The notes beneath the pieces were generated by a model that had not been told where the DNA came from, searched no databases, and saw only the letters and a program-made list of their open reading frames with translations. From Sulfotelmatobacter sp049792875 (GTDB lineage Bacteria; Acidobacteriota; Terriglobia; Terriglobales; Acidobacteriaceae), in NCBI GenBank assembly GCA_049792875.1, contig JBARBI010000320.1, forward strand, positions 18,796 to 82,795: a stretch of DNA of 64,000 nucleotides. Reading direction: 5' to 3'. The translations under genes and the position numbers were made by a program. Each line of letters starts with the position of its first letter. The stretch's first letter is position 1. Positions 42,988 to 51,785 of this stretch are shown here, in pieces.

Positions 42988-44772
42988 ATGCCATCGCACA
43001 AATTGCTGTTCTCGACTGTGGTCGTACTGTTGTGTGTCAGCCTCTCACTATCTGCTGCGGAGAAGAAACCCAAGGACGCGAAGGCAGCCGAGACCAGTAA
43101 GCCGTCTTACGAACTGCCGCAGCCTGCGGTCGAGAATCTGGACTACACCATGTACCAACGCATTCGCGAGGAAGGGCTATCGCACTCGCACGTGATGGAG
43201 TTTGCTTCGGGGCTAATGGATGGGATCGGGCCGCGGCTGACCGGGTCTCCGAATCTGAAGCGTGCCAACGAGTGGACGCGCGACCAGTTTACTGCTATGG
43301 GATGCAGCAATGCCCATCTGGAGGACTGGGGTGAGTTTGGCATGGGCTGGCGGCAACTGAACGCGTGGGTGCGCATGTCGGCGCCCGACACCGCGGTGTT
43401 CATCGCTCAGGCGCTGCCTTGGTCGCCGACGAGCCATGGGCCCATCAACGGGCGCGCGGTCTGGGTCGATGCGAAGGACGAGAAGGACCTGGAGAAGTAC
43501 AAAGGCAAACTGGCGGGCAAGATCATTTTCTTTGGCGAGATGCGCGACGTGAAGCCGGTCGACAAGGCGCTGTTCGAGCGGAGAGACGATGCCAATCTCA
43601 AGAGCACCGCCGAGTATCCGGTGCATGTTGCCCCGCAGGAAGACTTTTTCGCGACGTTCATCAAACGGCTGGAGTTCCGCGAGAAGGCGGGAGCATTCTT
43701 TGCCGCTGAGCACGCGACGGGGATCGCGGTTCCGAGCCGCGACGGACGTAACAATGGCGGATCCGGTGGAACCATTTTTGACGATGGCGGAGGCGGGATG
43801 GGGTGGTTTACCTACCAGCGCGAGCATGCCGAGCCGCTTCCGATCGTTGTCATGGCCATTGAGAGCTACGGGCGCGTGTACCGACTACTGAAAGCGAACG
43901 TACCGGTCATCGTAGAGATGGATGTGGAGACCGAGTTTACCGGCGATCACGAGCACGGATTTGACACCATCGCCGAAATTCCCGGCACGGATCCTAAGCT
44001 GAAAGACGAAGTGGTGATGGTGGGTGGACATTTGGATTCGTGGGCGTCGGCGACCGGGGCAACCGACAATGGGGCGGGCACAGTGGTCGCGATGGAAGTG
44101 ATGCGGATCCTGAACGCGCTGCACGTGCATCCGCGGCGCACGATCCGAGTGGGCCTTTGGACCGGGGAAGAACAGGGAGAGTTCGGTTCTTACGGTTACG
44201 TGAAGCAGCATTTCGGATACGTTCCGCTTTCCACCGCGCCCGACCAGGTCAAACTGCCGGACTTTATGCGCAAGCCTGCGGGTCCGGTGCAGTTGAAAGC
44301 GGAGCAGCCGACGATTTCCGGCTATTTCAACGTGGACAACGGTACGGGAAAAATCCGGGGCATCTATTTGCAGGAGAACGCGGCAGTGGGCCCGATCTTT
44401 CAGCAGTGGATCACGCCGTTGCAGGATCTGGGCGTGAGCACTCTCACCATGAGGACCACGGGGGGAACGGATCACGAGGCCTTCGACTCGGTGGGTGTGC
44501 CGGGATTCCAGTTTATTCAGGATCAACTGGACTACGGGTCGCGCACGCATCACTCCAACATGGACACCTACGAGCGTTTGCAGGCAGACGATCTGGCGCA
44601 GGCGGCGGTGGTGGAGGCGATCTTCGTCTACAACACGGCGATGCGGGACCAGATGTTACCGCGCAAGCCGTTGCCGCATCCGGAACTGGAGGAGCAGCGG
44701 AAAGCTCCGCTGAAGAACGTGATGCCGGGGGCCGAGGCGGCGGAAGAGGAAGCGAAGAAGCCGGGGAACTAG
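42988..44772 (+). CDS. M28 family zinc peptidase, exported
   Basis: A 594-residue exported aminopeptidase-like enzyme. The ATG at 42988 is chosen because a GGGGAGGA Shine-Dalgarno lies nine bases upstream and a clean signal peptide follows (LLFSTVVVLLCVSLSLSAA). A PA-type insert occupies about residues 150-320. The dimetal site is GGHLDSWASATGATDNGAG (His and bridging Asp), TGEEQGEFGS (catalytic Glu and metal Glu), with later GTDHEAFDSVGVPG and HHSNMDTYERL carrying the remaining ligands. A second, more distant M28 gene lies nearby at 45774 on the other strand. The substrate is unknown peptides. Confidence 0.9.
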   Translation: MPSHKLLFSTVVVLLCVSLSLSAAEKKPKDAKAAETSKPSYELPQPAVENLDYTMYQRIREEGLSHSHVMEFASGLMDGIGPRLTGSPNLKRANEWTRDQFTAMGCSNAHLEDWGEFGMGWRQLNAWVRMSAPDTAVFIAQALPWSPTSHGPINGRAVWVDAKDEKDLEKYKGKLAGKIIFFGEMRDVKPVDKALFERRDDANLKSTAEYPVHVAPQEDFFATFIKRLEFREKAGAFFAAEHATGIAVPSRDGRNNGGSGGTIFDDGGGGMGWFTYQREHAEPLPIVVMAIESYGRVYRLLKANVPVIVEMDVETEFTGDHEHGFDTIAEIPGTDPKLKDEVVMVGGHLDSWASATGATDNGAGTVVAMEVMRILNALHVHPRRTIRVGLWTGEEQGEFGSYGYVKQHFGYVPLSTAPDQVKLPDFMRKPAGPVQLKAEQPTISGYFNVDNGTGKIRGIYLQENAAVGPIFQQWITPLQDLGVSTLTMRTTGGTDHEAFDSVGVPGFQFIQDQLDYGSRTHHSNMDTYERLQADDLAQAAVVEAIFVYNTAMRDQMLPRKPLPHPELEEQRKAPLKNVMPGAEAAEEEAKKPGN

Positions 44773-44809
44773 CGCGGGCGTTCCCTAGATTGGTGACGTG
44801 AATATGGCT

Positions 44810-44888
44810 TGTCATCTAGAGCGAAGCGAAAGACCTACGCCCTCGCCGCACAACCACACATAAGTCCTTCGCTTCGCTCGGGATCACA
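44810..44888. repeat. Family A hairpin repeat
   Basis: TTGTCATCTAGAGCGAAGCG with AAAGACCT on the left and AAGTCCTTCGCTTCGCTCGG then GATCACA on the right. Confidence 0.75.
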
Positions 44889-45063
44889 GGGTTGATTGGC
44901 TAGAGGTCGGCGCATGCGATTTTCGCAGCAAGCGGGCAGCGGTTGCAGAAGTTGCCGCTTCAGTTGAGGCGGCTTAAGGCAGCCCAAGTCATTCTTCAGA
45001 GCTAACGGCACGACTGAAATCTTGCGCTTGCCGAAACCCTGTCTGAGCAGCCGGGCTGCGACC

Positions 45064-45092
45064 GGCGGACAACCAAGGCGGATGTCCCCACA
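45064..45092. repeat. Family F hairpin repeat
   Basis: GGCGGACAACCAAGGCGGAT followed by GTCCCCACA, a diverged copy of 4749-4775. Confidence 0.5.
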
Positions 45093-45097
45093 CAAAG

Positions 45098-45127
45098 CAA
45101 AAACGCCGTCCTTTTCAAGCGGCGTTG
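45098..45127 (-). terminator. Intrinsic terminator of the dksA-like gene
   Basis: On the minus strand AACGCCG and CGGCGTT form a stem around an 11-base loop, followed by TTTTGCTTTG. It begins about 17 bases after the stop codon. Confidence 0.75.
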
Positions 45128-45143
45128 CTCGCTCGCATCTGCC

Positions 45144-45512
45144 CTACCGCGGCGCTTCCTCCAACAATCCCTGCTCCAGCTTTTCCTGACACTCGATGCA
45201 ATGACGCGTCCAGGGGACGGCTTCCAGGCGTTTGGCGTTGATCTCTTTGCCGCAGTGGATGCACTCGCCGAAGCTGCCTTCGCGGATGCGAGCCAGGGCC
45301 TTGTCTACCATCTGTAACAGTTGCCGCTCGTTGTTGCTCTGGCTGAACAGGAATTCCTTGGTATAGGAACTGGCGGCGCGGTCGGCGATGTCCTGGGCGG
45401 TGTCTTCGTCGGCGGAGCGTCCGTCGGCCTGGGTCCGGTTCACGGTGCGGCGCAGTTCCTGCTGCCGCGTCTCTAATCGCTTCTTGAATGCTTCCAGCTT
45501 CTTCTTATCCAT
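45144..45512 (-). CDS. DksA/TraR-type zinc-finger regulator
   Basis: A 122-residue protein of the DksA/TraR family, which binds the RNA polymerase secondary channel in stringent-type control. The N-terminal half is a helical coiled coil (KKLEAFKKRLETRQQELRRT); the zinc finger is CIHCGKEI...CIECQ. The DksA coiled-coil tip usually carries an aspartate-alanine pair; here ADRAAS is the nearest match, so the fine function is uncertain. The short YocK/DksA-like proteins of many phyla look the same. It has its own terminator downstream. Confidence 0.88.
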   Translation of the reverse strand: MDKKKLEAFKKRLETRQQELRRTVNRTQADGRSADEDTAQDIADRAASSYTKEFLFSQSNNERQLLQMVDKALARIREGSFGECIHCGKEINAKRLEAVPWTRHCIECQEKLEQGLLEEAPR

Positions 45513-45773
45513 AAGGTCACTTCTGCTCGTTCTCTAAAAATCGTCACATCAGATTCTTAAGACGCCTCTCCCGGAGACGCCCCTCGGTATAAGGCCAAAC
45601 GAAGATCATAAGCGCGAAAATTAAGATGCGTCAACAGGGCCCAGGTGCTGCCGAGAGGGGAGCGAGGCACAAGAATTCTAGGGCGCCCTCGATTTGCAAG
45701 ATGTGACCGGCATCACACCTGCAAGCGCAGCGTCACCCAGAAAATCAGCGGTTCGGCGATTACAGAAACTCGG

Positions 45774-47255
45774 CTACCTCGGGAGTGGATCCTTCATACT
45801 GGCCAGCGCGTATCCCATGACAGCCATCGCGGCGGCGTTCTCGCGCAGCTCGGCGGGAACAATTTTGTCCAGCGTGTCAGCGGCGGTGTGGTGGTAGTGG
45901 AAGTAGGTGCGGCCGTCCTGCAAGATGCCGAGTGCGGGCACACCTGCTTCAGACATGGCGGCAATATCCGCTCCGGGCGGATAGCTGCTGGAGTGCAGGG
46001 CCGTGGCGCCGAAGCTTTGCAGAATTGCGATCACCGGGCGCAGAAGCTCGGCCGCGTGCGCGGTCATCTTGACTTCGAATCCCAGAGGATGAGCCGCGCC
46101 CGCATCACTTTCGATCGCGGCTACGTGCCGGGGGAATTCGGCAGAGTAGTCCTTGGTATAGGTCTGGCTGCCGGAGCCTCCACTTTCTTCATCCATCCAG
46201 GCAATCACCCGCAGGGTGCGCTTCGGGCGCAGATGAAGCTTCTGCAGAATCTCTGCTGCTTCCATGGCGACGACGACCCCGGCACCGTCGTCGATGGCGC
46301 CCGTGCCGAGGTCCCAGGAATCGAGGTGTCCCGAGACCACGACGAACTGCTCGGGATGTTCGCTGCCCTTTAGATCTGCGATGACGTTGTAGCCGGCCGC
46401 ATCGGGAAGCTTCTGTGGAGTCAGCGTGAGATGCATGCGGACCTTGCCTTGCGCGGAAAGATTCGCGATCAGGTCGGCATCTTCCGCGGTGACGGCGCCA
46501 GCGGGAATTCCAGCGGGGACGCTGAAGCCGGTGTGCGGCAAGCGGAAGTCGGCGCTGCCCACCGAGCGGACTAACGCGGCAACCGCACCCAGGTCGGCGG
46601 CAGCCTTGGGGCCGGCTGCTCGATAGCGCGCGCCTTCGCCGTAAGCGACGAAGGCCATGCCGCCTGCGGCTTTCTGCTTGTCGAAGAGTTCGTTGAAGAG
46701 AACGATTTTGCCGGCGACTTTGTCGTGGCCGAGAGATTTCAGTTCGTCGAAGTTGTTGACCACGACCATGTCGGCCGTGATGCCGTCGGCGGGGGTAGAA
46801 GCGCTTCCGCCCAGCGCAGTGAGAACGACTTTCTGCGTGGTGCCTGGGGCCTGGCCCGCGTATTCGACCAGTTCCGCCGTCTCTGCGCCGCGCACCCAGT
46901 GTGGGACTTTCACTTCCTCAAGACGGACGTCCAAGCCCAGCCGGCGCAATTCGGCGGCGACATAATCCACCGCGGCCTTGGCTTGGAGCGATCCGCTGAG
47001 CCGGGGGCCGATGTTCTCCGTCAGGTGGGCGACCTGGCGGTAGGCATAATCGTCAGATAACGCGGCTGCCTTGATCGCGGACAGTTCTTCGAGCAACTGA
47101 GGAGGGAAGTTCGCCAGGTCCGCCTGAGATGCCTGCGGCATTGCTCCAAACGGGGCGGGCGTCGGTTTGGGCTGCTGGTTTTGGGCGCAGGCGGCAATCT
47201 GAAGAAAGAGAAGAGCGCAAATTGAGAGGTTGTTTCGGAAAGGGGTACTGGTCAT
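45774..47255 (-). CDS. M28 family zinc peptidase, exported
   Basis: A 493-residue exported peptidase. Signal peptide at residues 1-24 ending at a cysteine-alanine (IAACAQ), which could also be a lipoprotein cleavage site. A PA-type domain is at about residues 110-260. The dimetal site is SGHLDSWDLGTGAIDDGAG, WMDEESGGSGS, an Asp in ESDAGAAHP and the final His in FHYHHTAADTLD. This is the carboxypeptidase Q/plasma glutamate carboxypeptidase-like branch of M28. It is distinct in sequence from the M28 gene at 42988. Confidence 0.9.
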   Translation of the reverse strand: MTSTPFRNNLSICALLFLQIAACAQNQQPKPTPAPFGAMPQASQADLANFPPQLLEELSAIKAAALSDDYAYRQVAHLTENIGPRLSGSLQAKAAVDYVAAELRRLGLDVRLEEVKVPHWVRGAETAELVEYAGQAPGTTQKVVLTALGGSASTPADGITADMVVVNNFDELKSLGHDKVAGKIVLFNELFDKQKAAGGMAFVAYGEGARYRAAGPKAAADLGAVAALVRSVGSADFRLPHTGFSVPAGIPAGAVTAEDADLIANLSAQGKVRMHLTLTPQKLPDAAGYNVIADLKGSEHPEQFVVVSGHLDSWDLGTGAIDDGAGVVVAMEAAEILQKLHLRPKRTLRVIAWMDEESGGSGSQTYTKDYSAEFPRHVAAIESDAGAAHPLGFEVKMTAHAAELLRPVIAILQSFGATALHSSSYPPGADIAAMSEAGVPALGILQDGRTYFHYHHTAADTLDKIVPAELRENAAAMAVMGYALASMKDPLPR

Positions 47256-47567
47256 GGTCGTTGGTCAGTGTATCTGACGGGGTCGTCTGGAGGATACTTC
47301 CAGTGTGCGCACAGCCCGCACCAGAAGCTAGGCCACTTCTTCAATTCCGCCGTAGCCTTACCTTGGAGATGACGGCGGTCGTTGTGGGTGGGCTGTTCGT
47401 CTCCATGCTCGGGAGAGGTTTAAAGTTGCATGGAAGCCCAAATGCAATTGCCGGTTGGCACACGCGCCTAAAGCAATGCCCTTCGGTGGTTAATCACATG
47501 CGCATGTGGCCTGGCGACTCGGGAAAGTTGGGACCTCCTTCCCGGGACGTGCCGTGCAGCAACCAAT

Positions 47568-47593
47568 AAAAAATGGCCCCATCGCTGGGGCCA
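47568..47593 (-). terminator. Intrinsic terminator without an obvious gene
   Basis: Minus-strand TGGCCCC/GGGGCCA with loop AGCGAT, followed by six T residues. No protein gene ends here: the closest minus-strand gene stops 400 bases upstream and has its own hairpin. Confidence 0.75.
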
Positions 47594-47930
47594 CATTTCA
47601 AGAGGCAACAATTTGGTGGGATGTCAGGAAAGGCGATGCAAAAGTCCGTTCCGCCGGTCGGAACGGTTCGGGTAGTGACGCGGAGAATCTACGAGAGTGA
47701 AGGTCATGTTGCTAGAGTTAGCGGCCTCTTTATTACCAGAGACCGGAGCACTTACCGCGCCAAAAGTCGAAGCCTGTGTGATCGAGATTACTCTGCGGCA
47801 TAAATAAATGACGGGTAAGGACTTAAAGGGAGAGCGCCAGGCTGACCGCGGAGAGGGCTAAGAAAGCACCAGAAAATTCGAAGTGCAGAACAATGCATAT
47901 TCAATGCACTCCGCTACCAAAACCCCAGAA
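47594..47930 (-). ncRNA. Candidate small structured RNA
   Basis: The sequence before the orphan terminator folds, on the minus strand, into a series of stems: GGTCTCT/AGAGGCC (47723-47744) and CCGTTCCG/CGGAACGG (47646-47666), then the terminator hairpin. The only open frame is a 22-codon one from about 47803. No known RNA family was recognised and no clear promoter was found, so the 5' end given is a limit, not a mapped start. Confidence 0.35.
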
Positions 47931-47974
47931 ACATCAAGCCCATGGCGGATTGTGGCCAGCCATGGGCTTGATGT
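47931..47974 (-). terminator. Long perfect hairpin after the GvpL/F gene
   Basis: ACATCAAGCCCATGGC and GCCATGGGCTTGATGT form an exact 16-base-pair stem, 23 bases past the stop codon of the minus-strand gene, followed on that strand by TTTCTGGGGTTTTGG. It is a likely terminator and RNA stabiliser. Confidence 0.65.
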
Positions 47975-47996
47975 GAAAGGGAAAATTCTTTCGGAT

Positions 47997-48743
47997 CTAG
48001 CTGTTGCCCGTCACGGTGCGCAGCTTCCCCGGCAGAAAGTGATAGGGGGGCCACGGACCGCTGATCGCAACTTCGCAGTTCTTCAACTGCTTGGCAGCGG
48101 TGTTGTAGCGATTTTGGTATTTTTCCACACTCTTGGAGTCGATCAGGTGGGCGATGTCAATCAACATGCCCTCGGGCGCGACCTTTTTACAACTGACTTC
48201 TTCTTCCAGTGGGTTGAACAACTTGTGCACCTGGACCGACAGAGCCCGCGCCTTGGTTTGACGCTCGCGCTCCCGGGAGGCCTTCACCTTCAGCTTCGAC
48301 AGGTAGTCGCCGCCGACCGTGTCAGGGAGTTCGATGTCGATCATTGCCTCGCGCAGAGAACCGTCACGCACGACCAGCTTGATGTGCATTTCGGACTTGC
48401 CGCGCAGCTTGGCGACGCTCAGGCCGAAAGCCCGCCGGTTGACCCGGACGGCCTGCCGCAGCGCGTCATCGCTGTCAAAAATGGTGCCGAATTTGAAGGG
48501 TAAGACGGTGGAGTTACGGAAGCAGTTGCTGACCACGCGCGCGTGCTCAATCGCAGATTTCTGGTCAAGTTCACCTGCTGTGTGGTCATATTCGCTGACA
48601 ATTACCGCGAATTCACCACTGGGATAGCTCAGAACCGCAGCGCCGTTCACTCCTTGAACGCCCTCTAAGAGAAAAGGGCGGCGAGTGCGGGTTCCATTGG
48701 GGAGGGTTTGATGCTCGGTAAGACAGTACGCGTACCACGCCAT
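47997..48743 (-). CDS. Orphan GvpL/GvpF family protein
   Basis: A 248-residue protein of the GvpL/GvpF family. Members are minor proteins in gas vesicle formation, but copies also occur in organisms without vesicles. Family signs are the opening MAWYAYCLTEH, the FAVIVSEYD segment, the STVLPFKFGTIFDSDDALRQAV motif (family: V.P..FGTVF) and the C-terminal NCEVAISGPWPPYHF. The ATG at 48743 gives the family's usual start; codons upstream are not conserved. No gvpA, gvpN, gvpK or other vesicle gene is in the window, and both neighbours are unrelated, so a gas vesicle role is doubtful. Confidence 0.85.
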   Translation of the reverse strand: MAWYAYCLTEHQTLPNGTRTRRPFLLEGVQGVNGAAVLSYPSGEFAVIVSEYDHTAGELDQKSAIEHARVVSNCFRNSTVLPFKFGTIFDSDDALRQAVRVNRRAFGLSVAKLRGKSEMHIKLVVRDGSLREAMIDIELPDTVGGDYLSKLKVKASRERERQTKARALSVQVHKLFNPLEEEVSCKKVAPEGMLIDIAHLIDSKSVEKYQNRYNTAAKQLKNCEVAISGPWPPYHFLPGKLRTVTGNS

Positions 48744-48949
48744 GTTGAACTCTCCGAACCGGGATGGAGGCGGACAGCCACCTCTCACGTCGAGTTTTTC
48801 GCCAAAGCTTGTACTGCGAGTGGAAGTCTAGAACGGGCGGTACTGGGTCAAACTGCTTGGAGACGCTGACGTTCACATCCCCTGACTGCATATTACTTTG
48901 GGCACCTATGAAATTGCAACTTTTTCTTTGCGAAAAGCATCGAAACCCT

Positions 48950-50509
48950 TCATTTCGCAGCAGCGGAACGGTTGGAACGCTCTTGCTGGGCCAGCAGAAC
49001 GACGCGCAGCATCTCGTCCCAGGGCGCAGGCTTGCCGGTCCAGATTTCAAACTGGCGGGCCGCCTGATGGACGAACATCTCGATCCCCGGGATGATCTGG
49101 GCCCCCCGTTCCTTGGCCAGTTTCAGGAAGCGGGTTTCAGCGGGATCGTACACCATATCAAAGACATAGCGAGCATTGATTTCGTGTTCCTGCAGTGGGG
49201 TCTCGCGGGTGTTGCCCATGCCAACCGGGGTGGCGTTGATGATGACGTCGAACGCCAGTTTCTTCAGATCCGGCCGTTTGACCATGCGGGCACGGGCTTG
49301 GTGGGCGAGCTTCTTGGCGGAAGCGGCGCTGCGGTTCAGGATGTAGACTTCCGATCCTCGTTCCTTGAGCCCGAAGACGGCAGCGCGGGCCGCTCCGCCG
49401 GCGCCGATCACCAGAATTCGCGCGTTTTCCAAAGTGTTGAGACGGCGTTCCAGAGGACGCACGATTCCAGCCGCGTCAGTATTAAAGCCGTACAGCTTGC
49501 CATCCTGCGCCCGCACCACCGTGTTGCAGGCGCCGATTTTGATGGTGTGGGAATCGGTATTGTCCAGATGCGGCAGGATTGCTTCCTTGTAGGGCATGGT
49601 CACGCTGATTCCGTGGATGGGAATCTCACGCACGCAAGCCAGCAGATCCTTCAGCGTCTTGGCATGGAGGGCGAGGTAAACCGCATTTACGTTCTCCCGG
49701 CGGAACGCTGCATTCATGATGGCCGGAGACAAGGAGTGTCCAATCGGATCGCCTGCCACGCCGTAGACTCGGGTAGCCACATCAACCTGCTCGATGCGAT
49801 ACACACTGCGCAATTCCTGCGCGGTTACCTGGCCGGGGGCGGTCTCTTCTCCGGCAATGGCAGCGGCGAAAGTAAACACACTGCCCGCGCGCACGCCCAG
49901 GACCCGGCTGATAATGCCTTGCTCGCCCATACACATGCCGACCAAGGAGTGGCGGTCGCCCTCCCGCGCCAGAAACTTGATCATGGTGACGTTATCGGAG
50001 AGCGTGGTGGCCGTGCTGACGATCTTGTAGAAGTCTGCCGGGTACGTCAGCATCTTTTCCACGGTTTCGTCCAATCTCTTGGTGGCCCGGAAATCGTGAA
50101 AGGAGAGAATCAGGGCGGCCCGGGTGCGGAGCTTTTGCAATTGTTCAGGCTTGCATTTGCTTGCGGTTTGCAACTCGACATCGACCAGTTGGCAACCGGC
50201 GGCTGCGGCTTTGCCAAGAATGTCCAACTGGGAAGCGATGGAGCCGCGGAACTTTCCCCCGCTGGCGACTCGGCGGCAGGTGGCGATGACGACCGTCCCG
50301 GGATGGGTCTCCTGGAAACGCTTGATTCGGGGAAGGGCCAGGCCGGGCTTGGAAAGGTAGTCTAACCTGAACTCCAGAAAGGAGTTATCCCGAACCAGGA
50401 ATTCCGCCTTTTCGGCCATCGCATTGGGGTCGGAGCCGATGACCGCCACGCAGACTCGTGGCAATCGCAGGGGCAGCAGGCGTGGCGCGTAAGGGGGAGC
50501 GGAATTCAT
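48950..50509 (-). CDS. aroDE: Fused 3-dehydroquinate dehydratase/shikimate dehydrogenase
   Basis: A 519-residue bifunctional enzyme for steps three and four of the shikimate pathway. Residues about 15-235 are a type I dehydroquinase with Schiff-base Lys162 (FYKIVSTA) and catalytic His138 (LSFHDF). Residues about 248-510 are shikimate dehydrogenase with IGHSLSP, Lys308 (VTMPYK), the N-T of GACNTVV, D345 and the NADP motif GAGGAARA. The same order is found in the plant enzyme. In most bacteria the two are separate genes. The ATG at 50509 may be preceded by a few poorly conserved residues. It is probably monocistronic. Confidence 0.95.
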   Translation of the reverse strand: MNSAPPYAPRLLPLRLPRVCVAVIGSDPNAMAEKAEFLVRDNSFLEFRLDYLSKPGLALPRIKRFQETHPGTVVIATCRRVASGGKFRGSIASQLDILGKAAAAGCQLVDVELQTASKCKPEQLQKLRTRAALILSFHDFRATKRLDETVEKMLTYPADFYKIVSTATTLSDNVTMIKFLAREGDRHSLVGMCMGEQGIISRVLGVRAGSVFTFAAAIAGEETAPGQVTAQELRSVYRIEQVDVATRVYGVAGDPIGHSLSPAIMNAAFRRENVNAVYLALHAKTLKDLLACVREIPIHGISVTMPYKEAILPHLDNTDSHTIKIGACNTVVRAQDGKLYGFNTDAAGIVRPLERRLNTLENARILVIGAGGAARAAVFGLKERGSEVYILNRSAASAKKLAHQARARMVKRPDLKKLAFDVIINATPVGMGNTRETPLQEHEINARYVFDMVYDPAETRFLKLAKERGAQIIPGIEMFVHQAARQFEIWTGKPAPWDEMLRVVLLAQQERSNRSAAAK

Positions 50510-50746
50510 CGTTCCAAGTTCAGACGCCCGGTTCCGGCAGAGACTGAATGACGGCGCATTATTACAGGGCCTTAATTACTTATGCAACAACGGATTAATA
50601 GTCTGGCAGAAAAACTTCTGCTCCAGGGTGCCCGACACCCTCGTAACCTTGACCCACCCTTACCTGCTTGTTACCTTCCGGCTTGAAGCCTTTCTTTTCT
50701 GGCATTTAACTAGGAGGGGGACGCGTTGCGATCCTCCGGAGGTAAC

Positions 50747-51703
50747 ATGAAGAAAACAGGACTGTTCGTGTTGTTGCTCGCGGCAGCGGCGTGGGCGCAA
50801 AGCGGTACCGAGGGGAACTCGGCCGAGGCTCCGCAGGGGACTTCGCCGACTACGGCCAGCTTTCCCACCGAGCGGGTTCAGACGCCGACCTACGCCGACT
50901 TGTATTGCGCTGGATTCATCAGCAAACAGATCCTGCCTGATGCCAACTACATCGCGGGTGGACTGCAGACGCCCTCTACTACAAAGTTTACGCGCGGCGA
51001 CATCGTCTATCTTCAGGGCACGGGTTACAGCGCGGGCGCTGAGTATGAGATTGTGCGCGCTCTGCGTGACGTCAACGAGTACGAAACCTTCCCAGGGCAA
51101 AGGAAGCTGCTGAAAGAGACCGGCCAGCCTTACGAGGAAGTGGGGCGCTTGAAGATCGTTGACACGCGCAACAAAACCGCCATCGCGCAGATCGAATACG
51201 CGTGTGACGGCGTCAACCCAGGCGATACGGCGATTCCGTTCGCGGAAAAGCAGACTGTCACGTTCCACGCCCCGATCCGTTTCGATCGCTTCCTGCCGGC
51301 CAACAACAAACTCTCGGGACGCATCGTGATGGGAAAGGACTTCGATTCCGAACTGGGCACCGGACACAAGGTCTACCTCAACCTCGGGTCGAATCAGGGC
51401 GTGAAGATTGGCGATTACTTCCGCGCAGTTCGCTCCTATGAGGCGGATCTGAAGGACCCCGTGGATTCCTTGTCATTCAAGGCCGCGATCGCCGAGGACA
51501 GCCAGAAAAAGACTCCTTCGTTCGATCCCTCCATGTTTACTAAAACCAACGGCCCGGAAATTCACGTAAGGGACTTGCCGCGAAGAGCGGTGGGCGAGAT
51601 CGTGATTATCGGCGTGACCAATACCACTGCGACCGGCATGATCGTATTCTCCATGGAAGATGTCCACGCGGGAGATGGGGTGGAATTGGATCAAGCTCAG
51701 TAG
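50747..51703 (+). CDS. Conserved secreted protein of unknown function
   Basis: A 318-residue exported protein. The ATG at 50747 follows a strong GGAGGT Shine-Dalgarno and opens a signal peptide (MKKTGLFVLLLAAAAWAQ). After a Thr/Ser/Pro-rich linker come two similar beta-rich regions: FTRGDIVYLQGTG...AGAEYEIVRAL (about 90-115) and TGHKVYLNLGSNQGVKIGDYFRAVR (about 210-235). Each has a short G-D-x-Y/F...V-R unit as in LysM-adjacent or FlgT-type domains, so an internal duplication is likely. No function is known. It is followed by a clear terminator, so it is a single-gene unit. Confidence 0.75.
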   Translation: MKKTGLFVLLLAAAAWAQSGTEGNSAEAPQGTSPTTASFPTERVQTPTYADLYCAGFISKQILPDANYIAGGLQTPSTTKFTRGDIVYLQGTGYSAGAEYEIVRALRDVNEYETFPGQRKLLKETGQPYEEVGRLKIVDTRNKTAIAQIEYACDGVNPGDTAIPFAEKQTVTFHAPIRFDRFLPANNKLSGRIVMGKDFDSELGTGHKVYLNLGSNQGVKIGDYFRAVRSYEADLKDPVDSLSFKAAIAEDSQKKTPSFDPSMFTKTNGPEIHVRDLPRRAVGEIVIIGVTNTTATGMIVFSMEDVHAGDGVELDQAQ

Positions 51704-51744
51704 AAGGCTTACACAGAAAAGCTGTAGCGGTCCGAGGCCGAGGA

Positions 51745-51776
51745 CGGGGACGGGAAACCGTCCCCGGTTTTATTTT
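51745..51776 (+). terminator. Intrinsic terminator
   Basis: CGGGGACGG-GAAA-CCGTCCCCG forms a perfect nine-base-pair stem with a stable GAAA tetraloop, followed by GTTTTATTTT. It ends the secreted-protein gene upstream. Confidence 0.85.
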
Positions 51777-51785
51777 GGGCTGTGA

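Larger units (their letters stand above)
44773..45143. other. Intergenic region with two repeats and a terminator
   Basis: These 371 bases hold a family A hairpin (44810-44888), a family F hairpin (45064-45092) and the dksA-like gene's terminator (45098-45127). The stretch 44890-45060 shows no gene. Confidence 0.6.
47256..47996. other. 741-base region without protein gene; possible RNA
   Basis: The right part holds two strong minus-strand hairpin terminators (47568-47593 and 47931-47974) with structured sequence between them, described as separate entries. The left part (47256-47560) shows no recognised gene or repeat. Confidence 0.55.

Noticed and set aside
47594..47930. A known riboswitch, tmRNA or 6S RNA in this gap
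   Set aside because: None of the conserved words of these RNAs (for example the tmRNA start or a GEMM core) is present; only generic stems and the terminator are seen.
48764..50365. A 533-codon open frame on the plus strand
   Set aside because: It is entirely antisense to the aroDE fusion, which has all its catalytic motifs.
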